From: Akkermansiaceae bacterium
Lineage (GTDB): Bacteria > Verrucomicrobiota > Verrucomicrobiia > Verrucomicrobiales > DEV007
DNA length: 64,000 nucleotides
NCBI GenBank assembly: GCA_024233005.1
Contig: JACKQE010000012.1
Location: forward strand, 62,001 to 126,000
Reading direction: 5' to 3'
The notes beneath the pieces were generated by a model. That model had not been told where the DNA came from and did no database searches. It was given only the letters and a program-made list of their open reading frames with translations. Position 1 is the first letter of the stretch; each line of letters starts with the position of its first letter. This document shows positions 18,181 through 27,496 of the stretch, in pieces. The translations under genes were made by a program, and so were the position numbers.

Positions 18181-20268
18181 GTGAGCCGCCTCGAGGAACC
18201 TCCCCAGGAAAACTGGCTGCGTGGAGTGGACGGCAAAGGCCGGATCGCGCTTGGGAATCTGGGATTGACGACAACCGGAAATCTCGTCGCCCATTTTCCC
18301 CGACGGCACGAAGACCGGACCCGTTTCGACCGGTTCCCGGCTCACCCCACGGAAACAGCGCTCTGCCTGCATGCCCTCGTCATCGACACCGGACAGCGTT
18401 TCATGCAGGGAAAGAAACGCTTTTTTGAAGCCACGGTGGAAGACCCGTCCGGACTGTCCATGGCTGGTCGACTCGTCCTCCGTTGGTTCAACATGCCCTA
18501 CATTGGCAAGATCATCGCCGTCGGTCAGGAACTCATTCTATATGGCAAAGTGCGTCAAAGCGGTCGGCGGCTCGTCATGGACCACGCCGACTTTGAAATT
18601 GTGGACGAAGGCGGGGAAGGTTCGGGAATCCACATGGAACGCATCGTTCCGGTCTATCCTCTGACTTCGGGCCTCCAGCAACGCCACCTTCGTGGGGTCA
18701 TCCACGCGGCACTTTCCGGAATGCAAGATGCCGATTTCCCCGATCTGATCCCTCCCCACTCTTCCCGAACCCTTGGTCACCCCATTCACCGGGCTTGGGC
18801 GGTGCGGGAAGCTCATTTCCCGACCAGTTGGGAAAGTCTGAAAATAGCACGCCGTTTCCTCGCCCTGGAAGAGTTCACCGCCCTGCAGATCCACCTCCTC
18901 CTGCGCCGGGCGGAATATGAACGGCTTGGCCGTGGTTCCTCCCACTGCGGCCCCGGGATCCTCCTTGAGGACTTTTACGCAAAGCTCCCCCACACCGCCA
19001 CCGGAGCACAGCTACGCGCGGTGGCGGAGATCCGCCAAGACCTGGCATCGACCCGGCCCATGAACCGTCTCCTGCAGGGTGATGTCGGATCGGGAAAAAC
19101 CCTCGTCGCCACCGCAGCCATGCTTCTGGCTGTCGAGGCAGGGTACCAGACCGCCCTGATGGCTCCGACCCAAATCCTTGCCGAGCAGCATTTCCAGAAC
19201 CTCAAAGAACTGCTGTCGCCGCTCGGAGTGCGCGTCGGACTCCGCACCAGCGGACGCCGCGAAGATTCGTTTGATCCGCTCTTTGCCGGCGCGGACCAGG
19301 CCCAGATCCTCGTCGGAACTCACGCCCTGCTCCATGGGGCGGAGCCTTTTGAAAAGCTCGGGCTGGTGGTGATCGATGAGCAGCACCGCTTCGGCGTAAA
19401 CGAACGCTCCAGACTCATCGCGATGGGAGAAACCCCCGACGTCTTGGTCATGACCGCCACGCCGATCCCCCGAACCTTGGCGCTCTCGGTTTATGGCGAC
19501 CTTGATGTCTCGATTCTTGACGAGATGCCACGGGGGCGCAAAAGGATTGTCACCGGGATCCGCGAAGTATCCAAAACAGCCGCAGCGGCGGCGTTCATCC
19601 GCACCCAACTGGAGGCCGGACGCCAGGCATACATTGTCTACCCGCTCATCGAGGAGTCGGAAAAAATCAAATCCCAAGCCGCCAAGACGGAGTTTTCCGA
19701 ATGGGAAAAAAGGCTTTCCGGCCAGACCTGCGGCCTGCTCCACGGCCGTCTTGCAGCCGAGGAGAAGGAGCGAGTCATGCGCGACTTCCGGGACGGCAAA
19801 ATCCGCGCCCTCATCGCCACCACCGTGATCGAGGTGGGTGTGGATGTGCCCAATGCCAACGTTATCCTCATTATGAATGCGGAACGTTTCGGACTCGCCC
19901 AACTTCACCAGCTCAGAGGCCGGGTGGGCCGGGGGGAACACAAAAGCTATTGCATCCTGATGTGCGGCGAAGACAGCGCCGGAACCAGGGAGCGACTCCA
20001 CATCCTCGAGCAAAGCAGCGACGGATTCCGGATCGCCGAGGCCGACCTCGAGCAACGCGGTCCCGGTGAACTTTTGGGAACCTCGCAGGCAGGCCTGCCG
20101 GACTTGAATTTTCCCGAATTCCTCGCAGAGCCCAAAGTTGTCGCCCGGGCCCGGGCCCTGGCGCTGGATATCGTCCGTCAGGATCCCGGCTTGGAACAGC
20201 CCGCCCACCGGGAACTGGGTCTCCGATTCTCCCGTCATGCGGCGACCGTGCCAGGTCAGCTCAGCTGA
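18181..20268 (+). CDS. recG: ATP-dependent DNA helicase RecG
   Basis: The protein has 695 residues, full length for RecG. The N-terminal wedge domain (about 1-200) binds branched DNA. Helicase motifs are Walker A GDVGSGKT (300-307), APTQILAEQH, Walker B with the RecG-typical DEQHRFG, TATPIPRTLALSVYGDLD, and motif VI LRGRVGRGEHKSYC. The protein remodels stalled forks and Holliday junctions. The start is a GTG without a strong ribosome-binding site, but it agrees with the usual N-terminus length. It appears monocistronic. Confidence 0.97.
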   Translation: MSRLEEPPQENWLRGVDGKGRIALGNLGLTTTGNLVAHFPRRHEDRTRFDRFPAHPTETALCLHALVIDTGQRFMQGKKRFFEATVEDPSGLSMAGRLVLRWFNMPYIGKIIAVGQELILYGKVRQSGRRLVMDHADFEIVDEGGEGSGIHMERIVPVYPLTSGLQQRHLRGVIHAALSGMQDADFPDLIPPHSSRTLGHPIHRAWAVREAHFPTSWESLKIARRFLALEEFTALQIHLLLRRAEYERLGRGSSHCGPGILLEDFYAKLPHTATGAQLRAVAEIRQDLASTRPMNRLLQGDVGSGKTLVATAAMLLAVEAGYQTALMAPTQILAEQHFQNLKELLSPLGVRVGLRTSGRREDSFDPLFAGADQAQILVGTHALLHGAEPFEKLGLVVIDEQHRFGVNERSRLIAMGETPDVLVMTATPIPRTLALSVYGDLDVSILDEMPRGRKRIVTGIREVSKTAAAAAFIRTQLEAGRQAYIVYPLIEESEKIKSQAAKTEFSEWEKRLSGQTCGLLHGRLAAEEKERVMRDFRDGKIRALIATTVIEVGVDVPNANVILIMNAERFGLAQLHQLRGRVGRGEHKSYCILMCGEDSAGTRERLHILEQSSDGFRIAEADLEQRGPGELLGTSQAGLPDLNFPEFLAEPKVVARARALALDIVRQDPGLEQPAHRELGLRFSRHAATVPGQLS

Positions 20269-20376
20269 TCCGGCAGACCTGACCCTCCTGCCCCCCGTGA
20301 TGCACTCCGCGCCCCCGGACCTGCGTCCAAACATGACCTCAGCGAGGCTCTGGCTTGCGGGCCCGCTATGCACTCT

Positions 20377-21555
20377 TCAGGGGGCCTTCTTCCCTGGCAT
20401 TGATGAGGGCATCGCAGCATCAGAAAGAAATACCTGGTCGACCAGAATGTGGCCCCAGCCGCCAGAGTGGGTATCGAAAATTTGGAAGCTTGCCGACCGG
20501 CCTTTGAACTCGGTGACATCCCACGAGAACCAGTCCATGATCTCCTGCCCTTTGGAGTTCTTTTGGGAGAAACCCGTGGCGCTGCGCAGCTCCTTGCCAT
20601 CGATCAGCAACCGCGCACCGGTTTCCTCGGGGTGTTTGCCACCGCCGATGAGAAAGTTGAGATGCTTGCGTTCGATGGTGAAGACGGGTGATGTCAGGGT
20701 TCCGGTGGATTTGTCCTGCTCACGGTAGGTGTTGATGAATCCTTTCCCGAGAAATCCGGCGGCACGGTTGGTTCGAAGTCCGGGATCAAAGGCAGTTCCG
20801 GAGGCCACCCAACCATGGAGACCTTCGCCTTCGAAATCGGCGAGGAGGAGGTCGTCCGGCAACGGCTTGTAGGCAGCCGGGGTGACTTCGATCTGAGTCG
20901 GCGCCGCGGCGGCCCTTGACGGCTCGGCAGGGAGGAACGCGCGCTTCTGCGGTGAGCCAGCAAGTGCCGTCACCTTCAACTCTTTCACGAGATACTTGGC
21001 ACCGTCGAAACCACCGCCGTTGAGATAAAACGGTCCCATCGGACGATTGAAAGTGTCATCGGCCGCGGTAATTGTGACACCATCGATCGTGACGGTGAAG
21101 TTGGGGCCATCATGGATGCAGATGACCTCGTGCCAATCCTTGGTCAGGTCCTGCAACTGCCCTTTCGCAAGCACTGCCGACTTTTGCGCTTTGGAACCCG
21201 GACGCACGATGGCGAACTGTCCATTGTCTGGAAGGAAGGTAAAGTCCATGGCGTGGCCGCGTGAGTCGGCGGGCCAGGTCACGAATAAGAAGTTCTGCTG
21301 CGGCACGACGAACTTCATCTTCCACTCGATCTTCAACTGGTCGAAAGCCATCAGCCCCTTGATCGTGGCCGTGTGTTTCTCTGTCGGAACCTGCTCGCCG
21401 ATCATCACCCCGTCGCCGAACTTCCAAGAACCGTGATGGAACTCCAGGCCTTCGGCAAGCGGCTCCGCGGTGCCGTCTTCGAAGATGAGCGTCTCGTCAG
21501 CCCGCAGTCCGGCCAGGAAAAACAAGGGAACGAGGAGGAGTGTCAGTGACTTCAT
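20377..21555 (-). CDS. Secreted LamG-like protein with a GH32-accessory-type C-terminal domain
   Basis: The protein has 392 residues. The signal peptide (1-19) ends near LAGLRA. Residues about 20-195 form a concanavalin/LamG-like beta-sandwich (SWKFGDGVMIGEQ, FYLNGGGFDGAKYLVKELKV). Residues about 230-385 (LLADFEGEGLHGWVASGTAF, LTSPVFTIERKHLNFLIGGG, SGGWGHILVDQVFLSD) resemble the module that precedes GH32 levanase/invertase catalytic domains in PVC and Bacteroidetes proteins. No glycosidase catalytic residues are evident, so it is more likely a binding protein than an enzyme. It is the last gene of the minus-strand run pfkB - PSD1 - DUF1501 - this gene (36 bases after DUF1501). Confidence 0.75.
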   Translation of the reverse strand: MKSLTLLLVPLFFLAGLRADETLIFEDGTAEPLAEGLEFHHGSWKFGDGVMIGEQVPTEKHTATIKGLMAFDQLKIEWKMKFVVPQQNFLFVTWPADSRGHAMDFTFLPDNGQFAIVRPGSKAQKSAVLAKGQLQDLTKDWHEVICIHDGPNFTVTIDGVTITAADDTFNRPMGPFYLNGGGFDGAKYLVKELKVTALAGSPQKRAFLPAEPSRAAAAPTQIEVTPAAYKPLPDDLLLADFEGEGLHGWVASGTAFDPGLRTNRAAGFLGKGFINTYREQDKSTGTLTSPVFTIERKHLNFLIGGGKHPEETGARLLIDGKELRSATGFSQKNSKGQEIMDWFSWDVTEFKGRSASFQIFDTHSGGWGHILVDQVFLSDAAMPSSMPGKKAP

Positions 21556-21591
21556 GATGGGTGGATGTGATATGGTGGGACAGCGAAGGCT

Positions 21592-23034
21592 TTACGACAC
21601 CAGATCGTGGATGACATTCCCGTGAACATCGGTGAGGCGGTAGTCGCGCCCGGAATAGCGGTAGGTCAGCTGCTTGTGATCCAGTCCCATCAGGTGGAGG
21701 ATGGTGGCATGGAGGTCATGCACGTGCATGCGATTCTCCACCGCCGAGAGTCCGAATTCATCGGTCGAGCCGTAACTGAATCCCGGTTTCACACCGCCTC
21801 CGGCCATCCAGACCGTGTAGCCATAGTGGTCGTGGTCGCGGCCTTTGGCGCCCTCCGATGTCGGCGCCCGGCCGAATTCACCACCCCAGACGACGAGCGT
21901 GTCCTCCAGAAGACCGCGCAGTTTGAGATCCTGGAGCAAAGCGGCGATTCCCTGATCACAAGCTTTGGCCAATTCGGCGTGTCCGTCGACAATGTTGCTG
22001 TGCCCGGTGTCCCAGGCAATATCGTAGCCGCTGATCGAATGGGAGAGCTGCACGACCCGAACGCCTTCCTCGATGAGCCGCCGGGCAATGAGGCAGCCTT
22101 TGGCAAATTCACTATCTCCGTAGAGATCGAGCGTGGCTTTGCTCTCCTTGCTGACATCGAAGACTTCCGGCACCGAGAATTGCATCCGGAAGGCCATTTC
22201 CGCTGACTGAATGGCGGCTTCCAATTGTTGATCTTGCTGGAGATTCTCAAGCTGCATCCGGTTGAGCTGGGCGAGCAGGTCTACCTGCTTGCGTTGCTCG
22301 TCCTTCGACAGGTTCGTGGCGCTCTTAAGATCCCGCAGGGCCGCTTCGGGTCTCATCTCGCGAACGTTGACATAAGAGCCCGCATAGGCGCCGGGCAGGA
22401 AAGAATTCCCCCAGTTGGCGGCCTTCCCTCGGGGCTGGGCCACCGGTGACATCGAAACGAATCCGGGCAAGTCTTCAGTTACCGCACCGAGGCCGTAGAG
22501 CAGCCAGGAGCCCATGCTCGGACGATTCGGTTGCAGGGATCCGAGGTTCGACATCAGGATGGCGCCGGCGTGCTCGGGGATGTCGGTGTACATCGAGTGA
22601 ACGAAGCAAATGTCGTCCACACACTGCGCGGTCTCGGGAAAAATATCACTGACCCACTTCCCGGTCTGGCCGTATTGCTTGAACTCAAACGGCGAGGGCA
22701 TCAAACCCATCTTGGTGTTTCGCAGGGATTTGCGGTCGACAACTTCGGGACGTTCCCCGGCATGCTTCGCCAGCATTGGCTTGTAATCGAAGGTATCAAC
22801 CTGGGATGGGCCACCCGGCATGAAGAGCTGGATCACCCGTTTCGCGCGGGCCGGAAAATGCGGTGCCTTCGGGGCGAGAGGATTGATCGACGCCGCGGGC
22901 GCGCTCTGCTGCCCCAATAGACTGGCCAATCCGATGCTTCCCATGCCAGCGCCCATTTTACGCAGTGCGTCGCGTCGCGTGTGATGCTGCAGCAATCCTT
23001 CGCGGAATTCACGCTGATGTTGTTGGAATTTCAT
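21592..23034 (-). CDS. DUF1501 domain protein, Tat-exported
   Basis: The protein has 480 residues. The N-terminus TRRDALRKMGAGMGSIGLAS is a twin-arginine-like signal. The family blocks are KRVIQLFMPGGPSQVDTFD, LVVWGGEFGRAPTSE, GRDHDHYGYTVWMAGGGVKP and LHATILHLMGLDHKQLTYRY. The DUF1501 fold is related to alkaline phosphatase/sulfatase enzymes and nearly always sits beside a PSD1 cytochrome gene, as here (27 bases downstream of it). Function is unknown; a role in extracytoplasmic polysaccharide or sulfated-compound use has been proposed for these pairs. The frame is intact. Confidence 0.95.
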   Translation of the reverse strand: MKFQQHQREFREGLLQHHTRRDALRKMGAGMGSIGLASLLGQQSAPAASINPLAPKAPHFPARAKRVIQLFMPGGPSQVDTFDYKPMLAKHAGERPEVVDRKSLRNTKMGLMPSPFEFKQYGQTGKWVSDIFPETAQCVDDICFVHSMYTDIPEHAGAILMSNLGSLQPNRPSMGSWLLYGLGAVTEDLPGFVSMSPVAQPRGKAANWGNSFLPGAYAGSYVNVREMRPEAALRDLKSATNLSKDEQRKQVDLLAQLNRMQLENLQQDQQLEAAIQSAEMAFRMQFSVPEVFDVSKESKATLDLYGDSEFAKGCLIARRLIEEGVRVVQLSHSISGYDIAWDTGHSNIVDGHAELAKACDQGIAALLQDLKLRGLLEDTLVVWGGEFGRAPTSEGAKGRDHDHYGYTVWMAGGGVKPGFSYGSTDEFGLSAVENRMHVHDLHATILHLMGLDHKQLTYRYSGRDYRLTDVHGNVIHDLVS

Positions 23035-23061
23035 GGTGGGAGGTCGGGGGACAACTCGGGT

Positions 23062-26000
23062 TCAACGCAGTTGAAAGAATTCGTGGGTGCTGAGGAGAAC
23101 CTTCGCATAGTCGGGCCATTTTTCAGGCTGACCTCCCAAAAATCCCAAACCAGCAGCGCGTTCCCGTGCGTTGGGAGGGCGGCTGTAGAGTCGTTCGTAG
23201 ACGGCATCGATCCGTGCGGCATCTCCTTCAATCTCCCGCAGAGATTTCGCCAGGGCTTCGGCCCGTTTGATCATGAAGGGATTGTTCATCATGAAGAGAT
23301 ATTGCTGCGGCACCGTCGTCGTGACTCGCTTCGGTGCGGTAGCCTGGGCCGATGGAAAATCGAAGAGTCGAAAGAAGGCATCCGAGTCGAGTTTGTCGCC
23401 GCTTCGGCTAATCGTGGCATAAAGCGAACGACGGGTGGAATCGAGGATCTGATCGGTCGCTTCTCCACCGAAGCGACGATCCAATTCACCGGTGACCGCA
23501 AGCAGGCTGTCGCGCCAGATTTCCGCCTCTAGCTTCCGGGGATTCATTCGCCAGATCAGCCGATTGTCTCCGTCCTTGGCGAACTTCTCGGCATCGAAAC
23601 GACTGCTCATCTGCCACGTGGCGGACAGCAATATCTCGCGGTTCAGCTGCTTTAAGGACCACCCGTTTTTCATCAAGCGGTTCGCAAGCCAATCCAGCAA
23701 CAGAGGATGAGTCGGCTTTTCGCCCAGCACGCCGAAGTTGCTCGGCGTCCGGGTCAGCGCCTCACCGAAGTGCCATTGCCACACCCGATTCGCAATGACG
23801 CGGGCCGTCAGGGGATTGTCTGGGTGCACGACCGCCTCGGCCAGTTCGCGGCGTCCGCTTCCATCGGTAAAGGTGGCGGCGTCCTTCCCCGCAACGATCT
23901 CAAGAAACCGACGCGGCACGAGGTCACCGGGCTTGGCCAGGTTGCCCCGCAGCGCCACATGCATGTCGGCCGTCCCGCTCTCCTGGATCACATGGGCAAA
24001 GGCATACTTCGGTGGGGCGGCTTTCTTTGCGGAGGCAAGGGCCGCTTCGAGCTCCTCAATTTGCGCCTGTTCCTCAGGACTTGGTTTGCGATTCTCTCTG
24101 TTCGTCAGGGCTGTGATCGATTTCTGGCGGGCCTTCAGATTCTTGTCGGCCTCGGCGACCGATTTCTGTCCCGCCTGATAAGCGTCGATTTCTGCGTTCC
24201 CCGCAAGCGGATGCTCCCCAAGACTTGAGTTTCGGAAAATGCCGGCGATCGCATAGTAGTCCTTGGTCGTGATCGGATCGAACTTGTGATCGTGACAACG
24301 GGCGCAGGCAACGGTCAGTCCGAGGAAGGCCCGGGAAAAAGTGTCGACCCGGTCAGAGAGCGTCTCCGCTTCGGCTTGCAGCCTTGCCTCGGGGTCACCG
24401 CCATCGGATTGGTACGTTGGCCCGACCGCAAAAAAACCGGTAGCGATCGGATCGGCATCGCCGTCCAGGACATCTCCCGCGATCTGGCGTTTCACGAACT
24501 CGTCATACCCCATGTCTTGATTCAGTGCCTTCACCACCCAGTCGCGGTAACGCCAGGCATGGGGAAGCTTGGCATCATTGCCGAAACCACCGAGTCCATC
24601 GCTGTAGCGGGCCACGTCCAGCCAGTGACGGGCCCAACGTTCGCCGTAGTGTTTCGAGGCCAGCAACTCATCGACCACGGCGGCAAATGCGTCGGGCCGC
24701 TCGTCCTGCAAAAAGGTGTCCACCTGAGCCGGAGTCGGCGGAAGGCCGATCAGATCCAAATAGGCGCGACGAATCAGGATGCGCTTCTCAGCGGGTTCAT
24801 TTGGCGTCACCCCGGCGAGTTCAATTCGGGCCAGGATGAAACGATCGATGGCATTCTGCACCCAGTCGGAATCCTTCACCCCGGGAAGCTTCGGATCCTG
24901 AATGGGCCGGAATGACCAATGCTCCTTGCGGAACAGATCCCAATCGTAGGGCTCGTTCTCCTTGGTCGCGGATTGAGTCAACGAGCCGGGATCGAAACCC
25001 GGCCAAGGAGCTCCCATCTCGACCCATTTCGACAGGGCCGCGATGTCTTGATCCTGGAGCTTCTGCTTCGGCGGCATGGCGGTGTCTTCATCCTTATAGG
25101 AGATGGCCTTCACCATGAGGCTCCCATGAGCATCGCCGGGAACGAGAGCGGAGCCGGTATCGCCTCCGTGGAGCATGCCCGCCAGACTGTCGAGCCGGAG
25201 CCCGGCCTTGCGCTTGTCCTCGTTGTCTCCATGGCAGCGGTAGCAGTTGTCTGCGAGGACCGGACGCACCTTGTTTTCGAAGAACTCGACCTGCTCCGCC
25301 GTCGGCTGCAAGTTCAGTTTTCCCATATCTCCCGGTTGCGGCGCCGCCGGATCGACGGGGGTGATTTCGGGAATGCGGGAGGAGAAATGCAATCCCCAGC
25401 GCTTCTTTACGGTCTCCAGCTCTTCCGCGAGGTCACTCATCGAAAGGGCCGAGTCAAAGATCCGAATCTCGGCGAGATCGCCCTCAAAAAACTCGCCGTT
25501 CGAGGACAGCTTGTTGCCCACGCGAATGCCATCGATACCGATATTCTGCGTTTCGTTATTGATTGTGCCCGTCACCGGCTCCGCATCGTTATCGATGATG
25601 ATGACATTGTCCCGCTTCCCACCAGTCAGCACCATCGCAGTCAACCGCCATTCATTTGGCTTCATGGCAATCAGGTTGTGGGCGTCATTGGCCTGTCCGT
25701 TGAATCCGTAGCGGTCTTTCACCTGGAGCAGCGAAGCACGCCGTCCTGTTCCCTGGCCTGCCTGTTCAAAGATCGCCTGCACCCCGTCCCGACTGGGACG
25801 CCAGAGGACAATGAAAGTGAAGGTGTCGTCCCCCTCTTTCAACACGGGAGGTCCTGTGAGAAAATCGGCTCCATCAAAATAGAGAATCGACCGGCCATTC
25901 AGCGTTGCCCGGGGCTCGGGACGATGATCCACTCTCGGCTGGGAGAGCACGATGGACTTGTCATTCGCGTCCCGCCAGGCGCTGATTTGCTCTTCACCAA

Positions 26001-26109
26001 AGGTGAGTGTTCCCGAGTTTCCGGCATCGAGCCAAAGAACCGGGTCTGCCGCAGTCGCGACACGGGAACTGAGAATCAGGGGAACGAGGATGCGGGTGAA
26101 GAATTTCAT
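23062..26109 (-). CDS. PSD1-type cytochrome with LamG, PSCyt1, DUF1549 and DUF1553 domains
   Basis: The protein has 1015 residues. The ATG at 26109 is chosen because AAGGAG precedes it and a signal peptide (MKFFTRILVPLILSSRVATA) follows; a frame open to 26250 adds non-family residues. Domains in order: LamG-like (about 20-240); PSCyt1 with a single c-type haem site CYRCH; DUF1549 (NAIDRFILARIELAGVTPNE through ARCHDHKFDPIT); DUF1553 (ELAEAVVHPDNPLTARVIAN to the end). A further CARCH motif lies in DUF1549. It would be a secreted cytochrome that works with the DUF1501 partner coded next. Confidence 0.95.
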   Translation of the reverse strand: MKFFTRILVPLILSSRVATAADPVLWLDAGNSGTLTFGEEQISAWRDANDKSIVLSQPRVDHRPEPRATLNGRSILYFDGADFLTGPPVLKEGDDTFTFIVLWRPSRDGVQAIFEQAGQGTGRRASLLQVKDRYGFNGQANDAHNLIAMKPNEWRLTAMVLTGGKRDNVIIIDNDAEPVTGTINNETQNIGIDGIRVGNKLSSNGEFFEGDLAEIRIFDSALSMSDLAEELETVKKRWGLHFSSRIPEITPVDPAAPQPGDMGKLNLQPTAEQVEFFENKVRPVLADNCYRCHGDNEDKRKAGLRLDSLAGMLHGGDTGSALVPGDAHGSLMVKAISYKDEDTAMPPKQKLQDQDIAALSKWVEMGAPWPGFDPGSLTQSATKENEPYDWDLFRKEHWSFRPIQDPKLPGVKDSDWVQNAIDRFILARIELAGVTPNEPAEKRILIRRAYLDLIGLPPTPAQVDTFLQDERPDAFAAVVDELLASKHYGERWARHWLDVARYSDGLGGFGNDAKLPHAWRYRDWVVKALNQDMGYDEFVKRQIAGDVLDGDADPIATGFFAVGPTYQSDGGDPEARLQAEAETLSDRVDTFSRAFLGLTVACARCHDHKFDPITTKDYYAIAGIFRNSSLGEHPLAGNAEIDAYQAGQKSVAEADKNLKARQKSITALTNRENRKPSPEEQAQIEELEAALASAKKAAPPKYAFAHVIQESGTADMHVALRGNLAKPGDLVPRRFLEIVAGKDAATFTDGSGRRELAEAVVHPDNPLTARVIANRVWQWHFGEALTRTPSNFGVLGEKPTHPLLLDWLANRLMKNGWSLKQLNREILLSATWQMSSRFDAEKFAKDGDNRLIWRMNPRKLEAEIWRDSLLAVTGELDRRFGGEATDQILDSTRRSLYATISRSGDKLDSDAFFRLFDFPSAQATAPKRVTTTVPQQYLFMMNNPFMIKRAEALAKSLREIEGDAARIDAVYERLYSRPPNARERAAGLGFLGGQPEKWPDYAKVLLSTHEFFQLR

Positions 26110-26280
26110 ACTCCTTCGTGATGGTTGCGCAGGAGGCTCCTGTTGTCGAACCAGAGTCAGGAAAGTCGCAAACCGACCCACAAATCGATGCTGCCTCACC
26201 GCAGCCATGCCAGTGGGAGGAGGGTTTTGATAGTCAATCGGCTTATTCAAAAGAGGCGGGAGTGCTATGGATGGCTTACC

Positions 26281-27180
26281 TCAAATGGCGGGCTCCTCAG
26301 GGCGAGAATCCACAAGAATCGGAACCGCGCCCGAATGTGAGCACACCGCTGCGGCCGTCTCGCAGGACTTTCGCAGGTTGTCCTGAGGCGACTCACCGCG
26401 CAATAGTCCCATGACAAATGCCGCCGTGAACGAGTCCCCCGCACCCACTGTATCCACCACTATGGTTGGAATCCCCGGCTGATCAACCACCCCCTCAGCC
26501 GAAACCAGCACCGCTCCCTTCGAGCCACGGGTCATCACGATGAGGTCAAGACCACAACGCTCACGCAAAGTCACCAGGGTGTCCTCAGTCTTTGCGGCCA
26601 TGCCAATGTCACAGGCCGCGGCCACCTCGCCCAGCTCATCGTCGCTCAGCTTCAGCACGCCGGCCAAAGCGATGGACTCTCGGATCAATGACGCGTTGTA
26701 AAACGGTCTGCGCAGATTCACGTCGAGGACACGCAGGAGGCCGAGACTCCTTGCCAACGTCAGCGCCTGCCGGATGGTCGCCCTCGAGGTCGCTCCGCGT
26801 TGCCCGAGTGTGCCGAAATAAACGGCGTTCGCCCCTGCGATCCGCGCAGCCAGTTCCGAGGTCCATTGGAGTTCATCCCAAGCGGAGTTTTCATGAATCT
26901 TGAAAGTCGGCTTGCCTTTGCTGTCGAGTTCGATCCCGACGGTGCCGGTCAGGGCATTGTTTGCGGATTGCATCAACGCAGTGTCGATGCCGCAAGCGGC
27001 CAGGATTTTGATCGCTTCACGGCCGCGCGCATCATCACCGACGGAGCTGACCATGGTCACATCGCCACCCATCAGTGCGGCGTGGCAGGCGAAGTTTGCG
27101 GGAGCACCACCAAAGCGTGGGCCTTCAGGAAAGAGGTCCCACAGAACCTCGCCAAGGGAGATGATTTTCGGTTTGTTCAT
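26281..27180 (-). CDS. PfkB-family sugar kinase, fructokinase-like
   Basis: The protein has 299 residues from the ATG at 27180 (MNKPKIISLGEVLWDLFPEG), which fits the ribokinase-fold N-terminus. GGAPANFACHAALMG is the substrate-binding signature, and DTVGAGDSFTAAF the PfkB C-terminal signature with catalytic Asp and the anion hole. GEVLWDLFP and FGGAPANFA are typical of bacterial fructokinases, which phosphorylate fructose to fructose-6-P in the cytoplasm. It is the first gene of the minus-strand run that diverges from the GntR/LacI-type regulator, so control by that regulator is likely. Confidence 0.88.
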   Translation of the reverse strand: MNKPKIISLGEVLWDLFPEGPRFGGAPANFACHAALMGGDVTMVSSVGDDARGREAIKILAACGIDTALMQSANNALTGTVGIELDSKGKPTFKIHENSAWDELQWTSELAARIAGANAVYFGTLGQRGATSRATIRQALTLARSLGLLRVLDVNLRRPFYNASLIRESIALAGVLKLSDDELGEVAAACDIGMAAKTEDTLVTLRERCGLDLIVMTRGSKGAVLVSAEGVVDQPGIPTIVVDTVGAGDSFTAAFVMGLLRGESPQDNLRKSCETAAAVCSHSGAVPILVDSRPEEPAI

Positions 27181-27383
27181 GAATCGGCGAATCCAAGGTG
27201 AGGCTCCATCTGCTCCAACGGACATCGTTTCGTCTCAGCGACTGCCAGCTTCACCCACAGAATTGGCAGAACCATCATGCCGCAGATAATTCCGACAGCG
27301 GTGAACGTCTCGAAGTCCGAGACCAGCGCCGGGAAGGTAATGTCAGGAGTGCGGCAGTCAAAGACCAGAAAACATGACGGGGG

Positions 27384-27481
27384 GTTGTCATCCTGTCATT
27401 CTCACGACCAGATGCCTCAAGGACAACTCCCGAAGTTGCCAGATTGCAACAAGTTGTCATGACAGCCTGGAAAGTTGTCAG
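27384..27481. promoter_or_regulatory. Cluster of GTTGTCA boxes, candidate operator of the divergent regulator
   Basis: Between the kinase and the regulator, GTTGTCA occurs at 27384-27390, 27453-27459 and 27474-27480. The second copy forms a perfect 10-base palindrome TGTCATGACA at 27455-27464. A partial copy TGTCAT follows the first box at 27394-27399, and the reverse complement GACAAC occurs at 27422-27427. Repeated and palindromic copies in a divergent promoter region next to a GntR/LacI-type regulator are what an autoregulated operator looks like. That this regulator binds them is inferred. Confidence 0.55.
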
Positions 27482-27496
27482 TAAGGTGGATTTCAC

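Noticed and set aside
17885..18184. A 99-codon frame upstream of recG
   Set aside because: No family, no ribosome-binding site, mixed codon use, and it overlaps the recG start in another frame.
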